From: Priapulus caudatus | Taxonomy: Eukaryota > Priapulida > Priapulimorpha > Priapulimorphida > Priapulidae | Assembly (NCBI RefSeq): GCF_000485595.1 | Contig: NW_014577103.1 | Coordinates: 576,432-617,030 of the forward strand | Direction of reading: 5' to 3' | DNA: 40,599 nt | Position numbers and translations under genes: made by a program | The notes under the pieces: generated by a model | The model's database searches: none | What the model was told of the DNA's origin: nothing | Seen by the model: the letters and a program-made list of their open reading frames with translations, nothing else | Shown here: positions 31,790-40,599 of the stretch, in pieces | Layout: the number at the start of each line of letters is the position of its first letter | Numbering within the stretch: the stretch's first letter is position 1

Positions 31790-31984
31790 CTATAGACATA
31801 TAGTTGCCATAGTTACAATAATCGCCTCTTCTTCGTGTCTATTGGCCTGCAATTCTCCGAGCAATTCAACGATCTTATTCAAAACAATGCTAACCGCGGC
31901 TTCCTTTTGAGGACAATGTCGGCTGATTATGATAATGTTCTCGCAGTGTTGGCAACTCTTGCCTGATGAAAAATTCCGCTGTTG
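31790..31984 (-). pseudogene. Possible degraded coding segment, Cys-containing
   Basis: The minus strand is open for 64 residues to a TAG at 31790-31792. The peptide includes SCQHCENIIIISRHC (a Cys/His cluster) followed by a charged helical segment with LNKIVELLGELQANRHEEE. An acceptor-like TTTTTCATCAG ends at 31963. The same frame continues upstream with protein-like sequence broken by two stops (near 31987 and 32060s), which suggests either an intron or a decayed transposon or gene fragment. An overlapping plus-strand frame runs at 31929-32183. No family recognised. Confidence 0.25.
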
Positions 31985-32099
31985 CTACACCCTGTCGGTT
32001 CTCGTAACAGTTATCTGTGGAGACATGTTGCAGCGCAAGGTCGCTGATTTGATTGAACTGCCACGCAGATGGATGAGTCATTCGAGATTTGCACGGAAA

Positions 32100-32452
32100 T
32101 GCCAGTGGGTGATGGTTTCACACCCGATATCGCACAGACAAAAAATTAGGTATTGGAGAAAGATGGATGTATCTGGAAGATAATACGACATTTAAACGAA
32201 TTCAACGATCCATATAGAACTATGGCAGTATTTCACCACTGAGTTCGCGTGATTTTATTACACTTTACACATTCACAATTCTAAAGCACGACTAACCTCT
32301 GATGACACTTGAACCTAAATCCTGAAACTACACTTCTTAGTGGCGGAAACTGTATACACCCTAACGTCTTTCGCGTACAATTTAAGCATCGGTAAGCTAT
32401 CATAAATACTACCCGCTACCCGCCTCCGCAGTCAACCAATATAATTTCTGTG
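32100..32452. other. AT-rich unique DNA, no gene seen
   Basis: No supported frame or repeat. Confidence 0.4.
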
Positions 32453-32459
32453 TGTGGGG

Positions 32460-32490
<31 letters not shown>

Positions 32491-32515
32491 TACGTGTGTG
32501 TGTGTGCGTGTGTGC

Positions 32516-32552
<37 letters not shown>

Positions 32553-32608
32553 TACATGCGCGCGTGCTTGCGTACGTGCGTGCGTGCGTGCGTGCGTGCA
32601 TGCGTGTG
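32453..32608. repeat. (GCGT)n tract
   Basis: TGCG tetranucleotides with GT interruptions; alternating purine-pyrimidine, Z-DNA-prone. Confidence 0.95.
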
Positions 32609-33172
32609 ACTATGTACGGAGTGTCGGGCGACGTAGCACGGCCAGTACGCGGGTAAACTGTTACCTCGTCACCAAATTAACTGCAGTAACTGCTGCGCTG
32701 TGAATCTGTAAAGGACAATCAATATCTGTCCTCGCACACACACGGCTGCGGCAGCGGTCATCGAGACATGGCCAGCACAGCTAGCACGTAAAACGACGAA
32801 TGCAAAGCTGCTTGCTACACTCTCCCAGTTCGATACTCCCGTTTCGAAGCAATCTGTCGTTATTTTGTCGCTTATTCGCAGCGAGGATAAGCGATGCATC
32901 GCATCACAAGTAAATAATATCTACCTATTATCTACTTCTGATCGCATGGATATATTAGCCTTTGCTTATATGATTGATGACGGAGGAATATGTACATTTG
33001 ATTGAGTATCGCAGCAAGCTTCTTGGATGCATTGCGGGTGTTATTTATATGTATATATGGAAATGCTGCTACCAGCGCGCATGCAGCGTTCATGATTTCG
33101 TAATTAAGATGTAAAAAATAAGGTTGCATAAAAACAAGTCTAATTTTATCACACAGAGACGAGCGCACGCGC
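32609..33172. other. Unique DNA, no supported gene
   Basis: A minus-strand frame at 32669-32899 (76 codons) ends near a GTGACG donor-like site but has no recognised family. Confidence 0.35.
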
Positions 33173-33325
33173 GTGCACGTACGAACGCACGCGCGCACAC
33201 ACACACACACACACACTCACACACACACACATCACACACTGGCCCACAACACATCAACACACACAGCTGAGCGTCCGCGCGCAGCACACAGTACACACAC
33301 GCGCGCAAGCAGCAGCACAACACAG

Positions 33326-33360
<35 letters not shown>

Positions 33361-33388
33361 ATATATATATTGTTATATATATATATGA
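33173..33388. repeat. CA/CG tract followed by (TA)n
   Basis: CACA repeats at 33190-33240, mixed CA/CG to 33325, then TA runs at 33330-33388. Confidence 0.9.
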
Positions 33389-33655
33389 GCAAATTATATT
33401 TGCATACTGCTGGTGAGGATACAGGTAGTGATAAAACTAGTAAAATGATAAACGTAGAATGACTTAAATATATCTTAACATATAACTCTCGGCTGTAGAG
33501 GTAATATAACTCGCTTTTCCTCATGTTCACCGCGAGATCGACAACGTACTTGTAGTCGCTTACGTCTGATCAGCTTCAGCTCGCCCTAAGAACACGATGA
33601 CGAATTATACTTTATGTGTGTAAGTACCTACACGCATACGTGTGTACACGCACGT
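33389..33655. other. AT-rich unique DNA, no gene seen
   Basis: No supported exon. It lies 3' of the DAGLA first exon and is probably intronic. Confidence 0.4.
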
Positions 33656-33798
33656 ACTCGAGTGTGCGTGCGTGCACATGTGCTTGCATGCGTGTTTGCT
33701 TACGTGCGTGTGTGCTTGCATGCGTGCGTGCGTGTGTGCTTGCCTTTATGCGTGCTTGCGTGCGTACGTGCGTGCGTGCGTGCGTGCGCGTGTGTGTA
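33656..33798. repeat. (GCGT)n and GTGCTTGC tract
   Basis: Alternating GTGCGTGC and TGCTTGCATGCG repeats. Confidence 0.9.
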
Positions 33799-34009
33799 CA
33801 CATCGTGATTTCTGTTAGGATTCTTCTAATGAGCGTTTGGTGTGCTTAATGCGGTTTATTTTCGCAAACATACATCTCGCGTTATTCCTCTCGCTAGAAC
33901 AAAACACGTCCAACATAAACTCGGAACAGGCAGGCATGCTGGCGATCTATTATTAAACCTGTAGGCAGGGATGCGCAGCTCAGCCAGGCTGGCAGCGCGG
34001 GATGCGGGC

Positions 34010-34016
34010 ACTCACC
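34010..34016 (-). other. Splice donor of DAGLA exon
   Basis: TG/GTGAGT read on the minus strand, an almost ideal GT donor. An open frame on the same strand (33980-34177) runs through it in another phase and is not the gene. Confidence 0.85.
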
Positions 34017-34110
34017 ATACGAGATGAAGCACGCAGAGGAATACCGCCGGCACTACAAGATCGTCGGAGCCCACCGACCATCGTCGCTTGAACACAACTA
34101 TCCCAGGCAT
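34016..34110 (-). CDS. DAGLA: Diacylglycerol lipase alpha-like, first coding exon
   Basis: ATG at 34110-34108 opens 31 codons plus two bases, then a strong splice donor TG/GTGAGT at 34016/34015. The peptide begins MPGIVVFKRRWSVGSDD and continues into a hydrophobic stretch (LVVPAVFLCVLHLV), the start of the first membrane segment. Vertebrate DAGLA begins MPGIVVFRRRWSVGSDD, so 16 of these 17 residues match; DAGLB is clearly less similar. The split codon TG/G would complete the Trp found here in DAGLA. The enzyme is a multi-pass membrane serine lipase that releases 2-arachidonoylglycerol from diacylglycerol. The catalytic lipase domain is encoded by later exons, expected at lower coordinates, which I could not find; part could lie in the 27184-28170 gap or beyond the window. 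Confidence 0.92.
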
Positions 34111-34480
34111 GGCTGCCGAAGCTTCTCTCCCTGCTCACACTCGCGGGTAGACTCAGGCGAACGAACACGGGCTGCACGAAACGCTAGTAATCGCCATGGA
34201 CATTGCAGCGACTCTCCATCTGCCGCCTCGCACGATTCCGTTTACGCTCACAGTTGCTCGCCCCGTCCGTAGCAGCAGCAGCCGAGTACACGAACATGAC
34301 ACCCAGCAGTGTGAAGCCTCGAGTACGCACCAGTATCGCCGCCTGGTGGCAGCTTGTGTCATAAACGCTCCGCCGGCTCAGGCGCGCGATTCCAGCACAC
34401 ATGCATGCATTGCAATTCAAGCAAAGCGTCACATTCAAGCACCGTTATACCTAGAGGTGCCTATTATCGTATATATAAGG
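34111..34480 (-). promoter_or_regulatory. CpG-rich 5' region of DAGLA
   Basis: The sequence upstream of the DAGLA ATG is CpG-rich to about 34420, in contrast to the AT-rich DNA on both sides. A TATA-like TTATATATACG on the minus strand lies at about 34468-34478, roughly 360 bp before the ATG. Several open frames cross this region on both strands; I treat them as by-products of the GC-rich sequence. Whether transcription starts near the TATA-like element or closer to the ATG cannot be told from sequence. Confidence 0.4.
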
Positions 34481-35007
34481 CGAGAGTGTAAATAATGCAG
34501 CCGTTTTAATTGAATTGCGGTAATTTATCCATGGACATGAGATGAACATCTTCTTCTTATAATCTGTAGACACGGTGCACGAGGTGTTCTTTTCTTTGGC
34601 AAATTACACCGTATCAAAACACACACAAAATTATACTACTAACTAATTACACTATTACACTACAGTAAGAACACACAATCAGCAAATAGAAATCTGTTGA
34701 AAGCCGTCGGCTATATAATTGTGATGTATATCGCTATTCGCGTATAAATTTACGGTTGTAGCTTGTACATTCTTCCCAGATTAAGTACGGCTGTTAATTG
34801 TATGCGTATAACACGGGTAGTAATGTGATTGCAGTTGTCCGAGGCAAAGACAAGCAGGTCTCGCGTACTAGCTGAACTTAGCTATCTGTTTCGCATAAAG
34901 AACACGGTTCGTGATGATTCTGACGAGTTACGACAGGCGTACGTTCGTCCACCCAGTAGAATAATACGAATTAAAAAAACAACATCATAAACAAATAAAT
35001 AACTAGA
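34481..35007. other. AT-rich unique DNA upstream of DAGLA
   Basis: No supported gene; stop-rich. Confidence 0.45.
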
Positions 35008-35272
35008 CAGAGGGCACTCACGGAGAGTGCATACCTCCGCGAGCGTGTAACATGCATGTGTATAACAGCTGGCTCGCTGCTGGCTGCTGCTGACTAGACG
35101 CCCTAAGGCGAGCTGCTGCTGACTGGACGAACTAAAGCGAGCTGCTGCTGACTGGACGCCCTAAGGCGAGCTGCTGCTGAATCGATCGCGCCAACGCTAC
35201 ACACAAACACGAACACACACACGATCACACACACGAGACCGATTACATGACCTCCGTTGCGCGGAGGTAATA
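35008..35272 (+). mobile_element. Retroposon-like element A with 3' hairpin
   Basis: Starts near GGCACTCACGGAGAGTGCAT followed by ACCTCCGC and ends in the hairpin ACCTCCGTTGCGCGGAGGT (35250-35268) followed by AATAATTA. It holds a three-copy 29-bp repeat. Element B (35571-35895) shares both ends but not the middle. A conserved 3' stem-loop with an A-rich tail is typical of sequences mobilised by some LINE reverse transcriptases. No coding sequence is present. Confidence 0.6.
35083..35180 (+). repeat. 29-bp tandem repeat in element A
   Basis: GAGCTGCTGCTGACTGGACG-type units start 29 bp apart (shared GAC at 35092, 35121, 35150 and a partial at 35179). Confidence 0.85.
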
Positions 35273-35277
35273 ATTAC

Positions 35278-35281
35278 GTGT

Positions 35282-35322
<41 letters not shown>

Positions 35323-35346
35323 TGTGTGTATGTGTTTGTGTGTGTG

Positions 35347-35378
<32 letters not shown>

Positions 35379-35392
35379 TACGCGCGCATGTA
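35278..35392. repeat. (GT)n and (GCGT)n tract
   Basis: GT repeats passing into GCGT repeats, directly after element A. Confidence 0.95.
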
Positions 35393-35570
35393 TTATTCGC
35401 AACTTGTTTGGAATGTCGTCAAGAATAGCTTTCTGATGGCGATAGATGATAATATCAGTTTCCATAGCCCATAATTATTTTCCGCGCTTAGCGTTAAGCG
35501 CTTAGCTTTTAAGTTAAGTATATAATACATGACACCTCGCAGCTTATTGTTTTTATGTCATTGCATTTAC

Positions 35571-35895
35571 AACTAGAGCACTCGGAGAGCACAGACCTCC
35601 GCCAAGGCAGCTGAATTCTCTCAATGTTAAATTTTTTATTAATTTATTAATTAATTAAGTGGAAAAATTAATTAATTAATTAATTAATTAAATAATTAAT
35701 TGGATCCGGATTAGTGCGAGCGTGCAGGTGGGGGAGGACTGTGGTTGGCCCTTAGCCTGTGGTTACGTGTTTGTAAGTCTACAGCCAGCGCACCTAGCGG
35801 AAGTGAACTGAAACGTGCATGGTAACACACACACACACACAAACCAACACTCATGAAACATAACCTCCGCCACGCCCCTGGCGGAGGTAAAAAAC
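35571..35895 (+). mobile_element. Retroposon-like element B with 3' hairpin
   Basis: Starts AGAGCACTCGGAGAGCACAG then ACCTCCGCCAAGGC. It contains an AATT-rich run (35630-35702) and a short CA run, and ends with a perfect 10-bp stem (ACCTCCGCCA / TGGCGGAGGT, 35863-35888) followed by AAAAAAC. Its head and tail match element A. Confidence 0.65.
35630..35702. repeat. (TTAA)n AT-rich run
   Basis: TTAATTAATTAA repeats inside element B. Confidence 0.9.
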
Positions 35896-36496
35896 AAACT
35901 CACCGCGATATTTCTGTGGCACTGATTCAGAGAATATAGCCATAAATTTATTTCATTACGTATAACACAATCTAAGCGTGCATTGATTAGTGAATCAATT
36001 ACAACATAACGATGATAGAATACGGAGCGAGTATTCTAGTATAGAACGGTGTATGTAAATATGGCACAGAAAAAATATTGTTATTACTTTCATTGGCAAT
36101 CGCGTTAAAACGCAAGTTTCGACAATTACTCGACAAACACCGTGAAAGAATCAATATTATCATATATTTTAATATATCAAGTACGCGATGACGAAAATAA
36201 ACATTGAAAAGGCACGTGGCACATTACTAGGACTATAATATGTTCTCTGTAATACATTATAATACTGGTACGTGGCAAGACAAGTGACTGGTCAAAGCAG
36301 TTTCATATGTGAACTTTCTGGAATACATACGTAACAACATCTCTAATAAGCTATATATTTACCTAAAAGCATCTTTCTTGATCAAATATACGAGCAATCA
36401 CTGAAGCCACACCACATATTATTTAATCACATATGCTACGTAGCCTGGCCAATACTTTCTTGTAAAATAGATAAACCCATATAATGCCTATACTTA

Positions 36497-36498
<2 letters not shown>
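35896..36498. other. AT-rich unique DNA, no gene seen
   Basis: Stop-rich in all frames, no repeat recognised. Confidence 0.45.
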
Positions 36499-36541
<43 letters not shown>

Positions 36542-36660
36542 GCTTCTCTCGTCTCTCTCATCTCTCTCGTCTCTCCTCTCTTCCTCTCTCCTCTTCTCTC
36601 TCTCTCTTCTCTCTCTCTCTCCTCTCTCTCTCTCCATCTCTCTCTCTCTTTCTCTCTCTA

Positions 36661-36707
<47 letters not shown>

Positions 36708-36708
36708 A
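36499..36708. repeat. Compound (CT)n-(AT)n microsatellite
   Basis: CT repeats (perfect at 36499-36538, then interrupted to 36659) followed by a perfect AT run to about 36704. Confidence 0.95.
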
Positions 36709-36837
36709 TATAATATATTCTTCGTTTGATATATGCCTTTATATTATATGGATATCTATATATATATATCTGCGATCTCTGTCCGTCTGTCTGTGGAGAC
36801 AAGCATATTGGGTATATGGGTATTTTGTTAGTGCCTT

Positions 36838-37022
36838 AACTCTTCTATGCAATCTGACTGTGCCAGGTTAGGAATGAATTCACAATAACACAGCCATTTC
36901 GGATTTTTGATTTTTTGGATTTTCCATTTTTTGGCCTTTTTTTGGATTTATACGCAATATCATGTCTGTCTTATTCTCAATTCATTCCTAACCTGGCACA
37001 GTCACATTGCATAACAACAGTT
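36838..37022. mobile_element. MITE-like element with ~34-bp terminal inverted repeats
   Basis: 36847-36880 and 36979-37012 are inverted copies differing at one position over 34 bp (core GTGCCAGGTTAGGAATGAAT). Weaker matching (AACTCTTCT versus AACTGTTGTT) extends the arms to about 36838 and 37022. The interior has TTTTTTGGATT runs and no coding. Target-site duplication not resolved. Confidence 0.75.
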
Positions 37023-37052
37023 CAATCACGATGGGCATATATAGAGCGCAGG

Positions 37053-37345
37053 ATCCACAGAGAGAGGGAGGGAGGGAGGGGAGGGAAGAGAGAGATCGCA
37101 GATATATCCGAAATCCAAAAAAACCAACAAAATCCAAAAAACCAAAAAATCCAAAAAAATCCAAAAACCCAAAAATACCAAAATACAAAAAACCGCAAAA
37201 AATCCGAAAAACCCCCAAAAAATAACAAAAAATAACAAAAATACAATAAATTCAAAATCAAAAAATCCAAAAACCCTAAAAATACAAAAAAAAACAAAAA
37301 TCCCCAAAAACCAAAAAATACAAAAAATCCACAAAATCAAACAAT
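37053..37345. repeat. GAGG run and (AAAATCC)n A-rich repeat
   Basis: GAGGGAGGGA at 37062-37090, then loose repeats of AAAATCCAAAAAACC to about 37345. They read as Lys/Asn/Pro on plus and Phe/Gly on minus; neither is called as a gene. Confidence 0.85.
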
Positions 37346-37600
37346 CAAAAAACCAAGTCAATTCAACTGAAAATCAATTCCCCCATCATGGCCGCTTCAT
37401 CGTGGGCCCTTCATGGCTGCCAACGGAGTGGCTGTTGGCTCTAGTATATATATATACGCACATATGACACAATAGAGTTACTATATCCGCTATTACAGTG
37501 CCATGACAGATGCACACATACGAGCAGTCCCGCGCGCAACATATTTCCGCGTCGTATGTTTCATGCGTCCTCAGTGCGTGTGTGCGTGCGTGCGTAACAG
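37346..37600. other. Unique DNA, no gene seen
   Basis: No supported frame; short TA run near 37445. Confidence 0.4.
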
Positions 37601-37614
37601 AAAAAAAGATATGT

Positions 37615-38060
37615 CGGTGTTATGTCGTGGGTGTGTCGCAAGTCAGTCGTGCGACAGTCGTGAGTTGTCGGGCATTGTCGGGGGGGGGCTGTTTTTCACG
37701 TGAACAGGTCGTGGGTTCACTCGTGGATGCGCGTGCTACAGTCGTGCGACTGTCGCACAACAGTCGTGGGCCACTCGTGGGACGCCTCGCGCGTCCGTCC
37801 CGACTTATATAACGACGTATTATCGCACGACAGTCGCAAGACTGTCGTAGGACAGACTCACGACAACCAGAAGACATAGATACCCACAAAAATCGTGAAC
37901 AAAAAAGTGGCATGTTCAAATTTTGGGCTCACGAGCCGCAGTCGATGCCACGATGCTCAAAATTTCGTAGGACTGTCTTGCGACGACCCCCGATGACCCA
38001 CGATTTGCCCAAATTTTCTGTCGTGTCGTGGCACAAATGCGTCGTGGGCTCGTTGTGACC
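37615..38060. repeat. GTCGTG/CACGAC-dense segment, foldback-prone
   Basis: Words such as GTCGTG, CAGTCGTGCGAC and their complements recur on both strands. Left of about 37790 GTCGTG predominates on plus; right of it CACGAC predominates until about 37990, allowing extensive imperfect pairing. A G9 run occurs at 37680-37688. It may be the end structure of a DNA transposon; open frames across it (37510-37812 plus, 37620-37919 minus) have no recognised family. Confidence 0.6.
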
Positions 38061-38335
38061 GAGGCTTTATCAGAAACAAAATTAGTTTTAACATTAGTCG
38101 TAAGTGCTATCTTGGCATTCACATTAGCCTTAACTTTAAGATGTTTCTGACGACGGGCTCCCTAGGCGTATGCGTACATGCGATAAAGCTCCCCTTGGAT
38201 ATGAATTTCACACACAATTTCACTCATATACACTGAAGCAAAATGTATCGATTGATGCCTGTGACATACAAGAGCACTTGCGAAATGCGAGTGACTAGTA
38301 GCAGCCAATGATTTGAATAAATACTCAATAGCAGT
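38061..38335. other. Unique DNA, no gene seen
   Basis: No supported frame or repeat. Confidence 0.4.
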
Positions 38336-38420
38336 TGTATGATATCGTCAGGAGAGATTATATAGCAATAATATATAGCGAATAATAGTCTCTATTATTC
38401 ACTCCTGATATCGTGATAGG
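38336..38420. mobile_element. Small hairpin element, TATCAGGAGTG family
   Basis: TATGATATCGTCAGGAGAGA at the left is mirrored by TTCACTCCTGATATCGTGAT at the right, with a perfect inner palindrome GAATAATAG/CTATTATTC (38380-38400). The right end is nearly identical to the arm of the element at 3722-3881. Confidence 0.6.
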
Positions 38421-38456
38421 CTCTTTGAATCTGGACCGGATATACCTTTGGCGGAT

Positions 38457-38609
38457 TTATATATAAAGAGCGTTATTTGCAACTAGCATCACAATAAATG
38501 CAGAACAAAAGCCAATAAAGGGCTGCGGATGAGAGTAATTAATTAGCATGTCTTTGTACAGCTTCTTAGTAGTCGTTTCCATGGTTACTGGCACCTCCAT
38601 ACGAATACA
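38457..38609 (-). CDS. Possible terminal exon of an unidentified gene
   Basis: An acceptor-like TTTTTTTGCTTGCAG ends at 38610 on the minus strand. From 38609 the frame is open for 50 residues to a TAA at 38457-38459. The peptide has a hydrophilic part (METTTKKLYKDMLIN) and a C-terminal hydrophobic stretch (FIGFCSAFIVMLV) that could be a membrane segment. No polyadenylation signal was seen close by and no family recognised. It may be chance. Confidence 0.2.
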   Translation of the reverse strand, partial: CIRMEVPVTMETTTKKLYKDMLINYSHPQPFIGFCSAFIVMLVANNALYI

Positions 38610-39074
38610 CTGCAAGCAAAAAAATTTGCCATTGATAATGTAGTAAAATTAAGACTTAAACTCGATTGCAATATCGATTACGAATTATTCGAATTTATCT
38701 ATGCAAGCTAGTGACTAATATGTAAAAATCTAAATGACGAAAATTTTCAATTTTAATACAGTCAAGAGAAAACAATGTTTTTATTAAATATATCTACGCT
38801 ATTTCAATTCATTTCCTGTTAACACCCTAGTTTACTAAGGATTTTTAAATCTTAGCTTAAACTGTGTCAGTTTTTTGTATCCAATGAATATTAACGCATA
38901 AAAATAGCACTTATACATAATGCAATACTAATCGTAATTTATAATCGCAGTACTAATTATAATAATTAACAAACAATATTATTTATGAATTAATCAATGA
39001 TGCACAGAATAACTGATCGTGCTTATTCTGTAATTTCTTCATTTCACTGTGTCAGCTTACGAGATTCTACTTTA
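38610..39074. other. AT-rich unique DNA, no gene seen
   Basis: Stop-rich AT DNA before the CTACC array. Confidence 0.45.
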
Positions 39075-39722
39075 CCCGCTACCAACCTACCAGCTACCAG
39101 CCTACCAGCTACCAACCAACCAATTACCAATCAACCAACTACCAGCTACCAACTACCAGCCTACCAGCTTACCAACTACCAGCTACCAACCTACCAGCTA
39201 CCAATCTACCAGCTACCAATCTACCAGCTACCCACCTACCAGCCTACCAGCTACCAACCTACCAATCTACCAGCTACCAACCTACCAGCTACCAACCTAC
39301 CAGCTACAAACTACCAGCTACCAATCTACCAGCTACCAATCTACCAGCTACCAACCTACCAGCCTACCAGCTACCAACCTACCAACCTACCAGCTACCAA
39401 CCTACCAGCTACCAACCTACCAGCTACCAACCAACCAACCTACCAGCTACCAACCTACCAGCTACCAACCTACCAGCTACCAACCTACCAACCTACCAGC
39501 TACCAACCTACCAACTACCAACCAACCAACTACCAGCTACTAACCTCCTAACCTACCAGCTACCAACCTACCAGCCACTAATCTACCAGCTACCAACTAC
39601 AAACTACCAGCCTACCAGCCTACCAACTACCAGCTACCAATCTATACCAGCGTACCACCTACAAACCTACCAACTACCAACCTACCAGCTTCCAAATAGC
39701 AGCTACCATCTAGCTGCTAATA
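39075..39722 (+). repeat. CTACCAGCTACCAAC tandem array (15-bp basic unit)
   Basis: Built from 7-bp GCTACCA and 8-bp ACCTACCA sub-units, mostly alternating to give 15 bp, with insertions of 4-bp CAAC units. The unit has no stop codon on plus, so two frames stay open (184 and 164 codons), reading as LPATN or YQLPT pentapeptides. Changes in sub-unit order shift the frame of the pentapeptide within one ORF, as expected without selection for protein. Confidence 0.9.
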
Positions 39723-39904
39723 TATGGTGCTAGCATAACCGCAACCAACGAACAGAGAGAGCTACCAGTCTACCAGCATAACAGTTATACCAGCTTACCA
39801 GCTATCGTCGCCTCCCGTGCTAATCAGATAACGATCATCGTAGGCAAACATCACGTTCGTTACGTGGGCGGAATGTCCGACGTAGCGTCGGTGCGGCGCC
39901 TACA

Positions 39905-40050
39905 GAGATGAAATCACGTGATCAGCACTCCCGTATAGCCGATTAGTGCAGCCTAGACGCGCGCAGCCGACAATGCGTGATATCGAATGCCGATATCTTG
40001 CGGCTATACGAATCCGTATATAACGGGCCATAAGTCAACAGCATTAGTGC
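39905..40050 (+). promoter_or_regulatory. TATA- and E-box-containing promoter-like region
   Basis: A palindromic ATCACGTGAT (CACGTG E-box) lies at about 39914-39923 and a TATATAA box at about 40017-40023, followed by CG-rich sequence. Palindromic GATATCGAATGCCGATATC sits between. No convincing start exon follows before the minisatellite; the first ATGs give very short frames. Promoter activity is inferred only from motifs. Confidence 0.35.
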
Positions 40051-40264
40051 GCGTCTTTTCACTCCGGCTCTGTCCCGAGCGTGCGCCTAACAGGCAAATG
40101 TACTCGGCGTAGCAATTTTCAATGACTGCGCTGCTGCTGCGGATGACCTCGCTGTGAACCCTACGGATATGTATCGATTCGTATGAGCAGCAGCTGCTGC
40201 CGCATCGCGTCTTCCTCGACTATACTCGCGCGCGAGAGAGAGCAACAGTCGAGTGGTGAAGCCT

Positions 40265-40599
40265 TGCCCCCGTACGTAACTGTGCATGCACAGTCTTACC
40301 CCCGTACGTACGTATGTATGCACAACCCTCCCCCGTACGTACTTATGTATGAACAGCCCTCTCCCGTACGTACGTATGCATGCACAGCCCTCCCCTGTAC
40401 GTACGGTATGCACAGCCCTCCCCCGTACGTACGTACGCATGCACAGCCCTCCCCCGTACGTACGTATGTATGCACAGCCCTCCCCCCGTACGTACGTATG
40501 CACAGCCCTCCCCCCGTACGTACGTACGTATGCACAGCCCTCCCCCCGTACGTACGTATGCACAGCCCTCCCCCCGTACGTACGTACGTATGCACAGCC
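40265..40599. repeat. GTACGTAC minisatellite, about 26-32-bp units
   Basis: Units of the form GCACAGCCCTCCCCCGTACG followed by variable numbers of TACG/TATG repeats. At least eleven copies run off the window edge. Minus-strand frames (RTYGGGLC-type repeats) are artefacts. Confidence 0.95.

Noticed and set aside
32669-32899. Candidate second DAGLA exon on minus
   Set aside because: The peptide does not resemble the DAGLA membrane region and the open frame has no conserved motif.
40265-40599. Possible CRISPR-like array
   Set aside because: There are no unique spacers; the unit is a contiguous minisatellite with GTACGTAC slippage, in a eukaryotic scaffold.

Overview
This is eukaryotic, almost certainly invertebrate-animal, nuclear DNA. 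The evidence is TTAGGG-type interstitial telomere repeats, spliced-gene signals (GTGAGT donor, pyrimidine-AG acceptors, AATAAA signals), a tRNA-headed SINE, several MITE-like elements and very dense microsatellites. Two N gaps (12283-12307 and 27184-28170) show it is a draft scaffold. No prokaryotic operon, rRNA, CRISPR array or intact transposase gene is visible. I cannot name the species.

The one gene I recognise with confidence is on the minus strand at 34016-34110. It is the first coding exon of a diacylglycerol lipase alpha-like gene (DAGLA), which makes 2-arachidonoylglycerol. The exon is 95 bp, below the size an ORF scan reports. Its N-terminus is nearly identical to vertebrate DAGLA and it ends in a strong GTGAGT donor. 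The remaining exons should lie at lower coordinates; I could not find them. A few other possible exon-sized open frames are listed at low confidence: 17738-17875 (-), 17861-18229 (+), 23478-23731 (+), 31099-31332 (+), 31790-31984 (-) and 38457-38609 (-). None has a recognised family.

Layout. 1-4260: AT-rich unique DNA holding a foldback around a TTAGGG tract (458-682), a hAT-like foldback element with an 8-bp target duplication (1108-1524) and a palindromic hairpin (3722-3881). 4264-4722: alternating CA/CG tract. 5081-15626: a ~3.9-kb composite unit present three times in tandem. The middle copy carries a different internal segment and the second gap hides the copy 2/3 junction. 15627-19090: mostly unique DNA with a decayed telomere-like tract and weak gene signals. 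19115-23425: CA-rich then GT-rich blocks, including a ~1.1-kb CA arm facing a ~1.1-kb GT arm, then a decayed 32-bp minisatellite. 23430-27090: a tyrosine-rich possible exon, a SINE, a MITE and ATC/AAC tracts. 28213-34500: AT-rich unique DNA leading to the DAGLA exon and its CpG-rich 5' region. 35008-35895: two related elements ending in the same 3' hairpin. 36499-38420: CT/TA tracts, a MITE with ~34-bp inverted repeats, a GTCGTG/CACGAC-dense segment and another hairpin element. 39075-40599: a 15-bp CTACC-type array, a TATA/E-box promoter-like stretch and a GTACGTAC minisatellite running off the edge.

Nothing in the window is convincing as a new multi-gene system. The most unusual items are the triplicated composite unit with its replaced middle segment, the telomere-repeat foldback, the facing CA/GT arms, and a hairpin-element family whose TATCAGGAGTG-type end recurs both in unique DNA and inside the triplicated unit.
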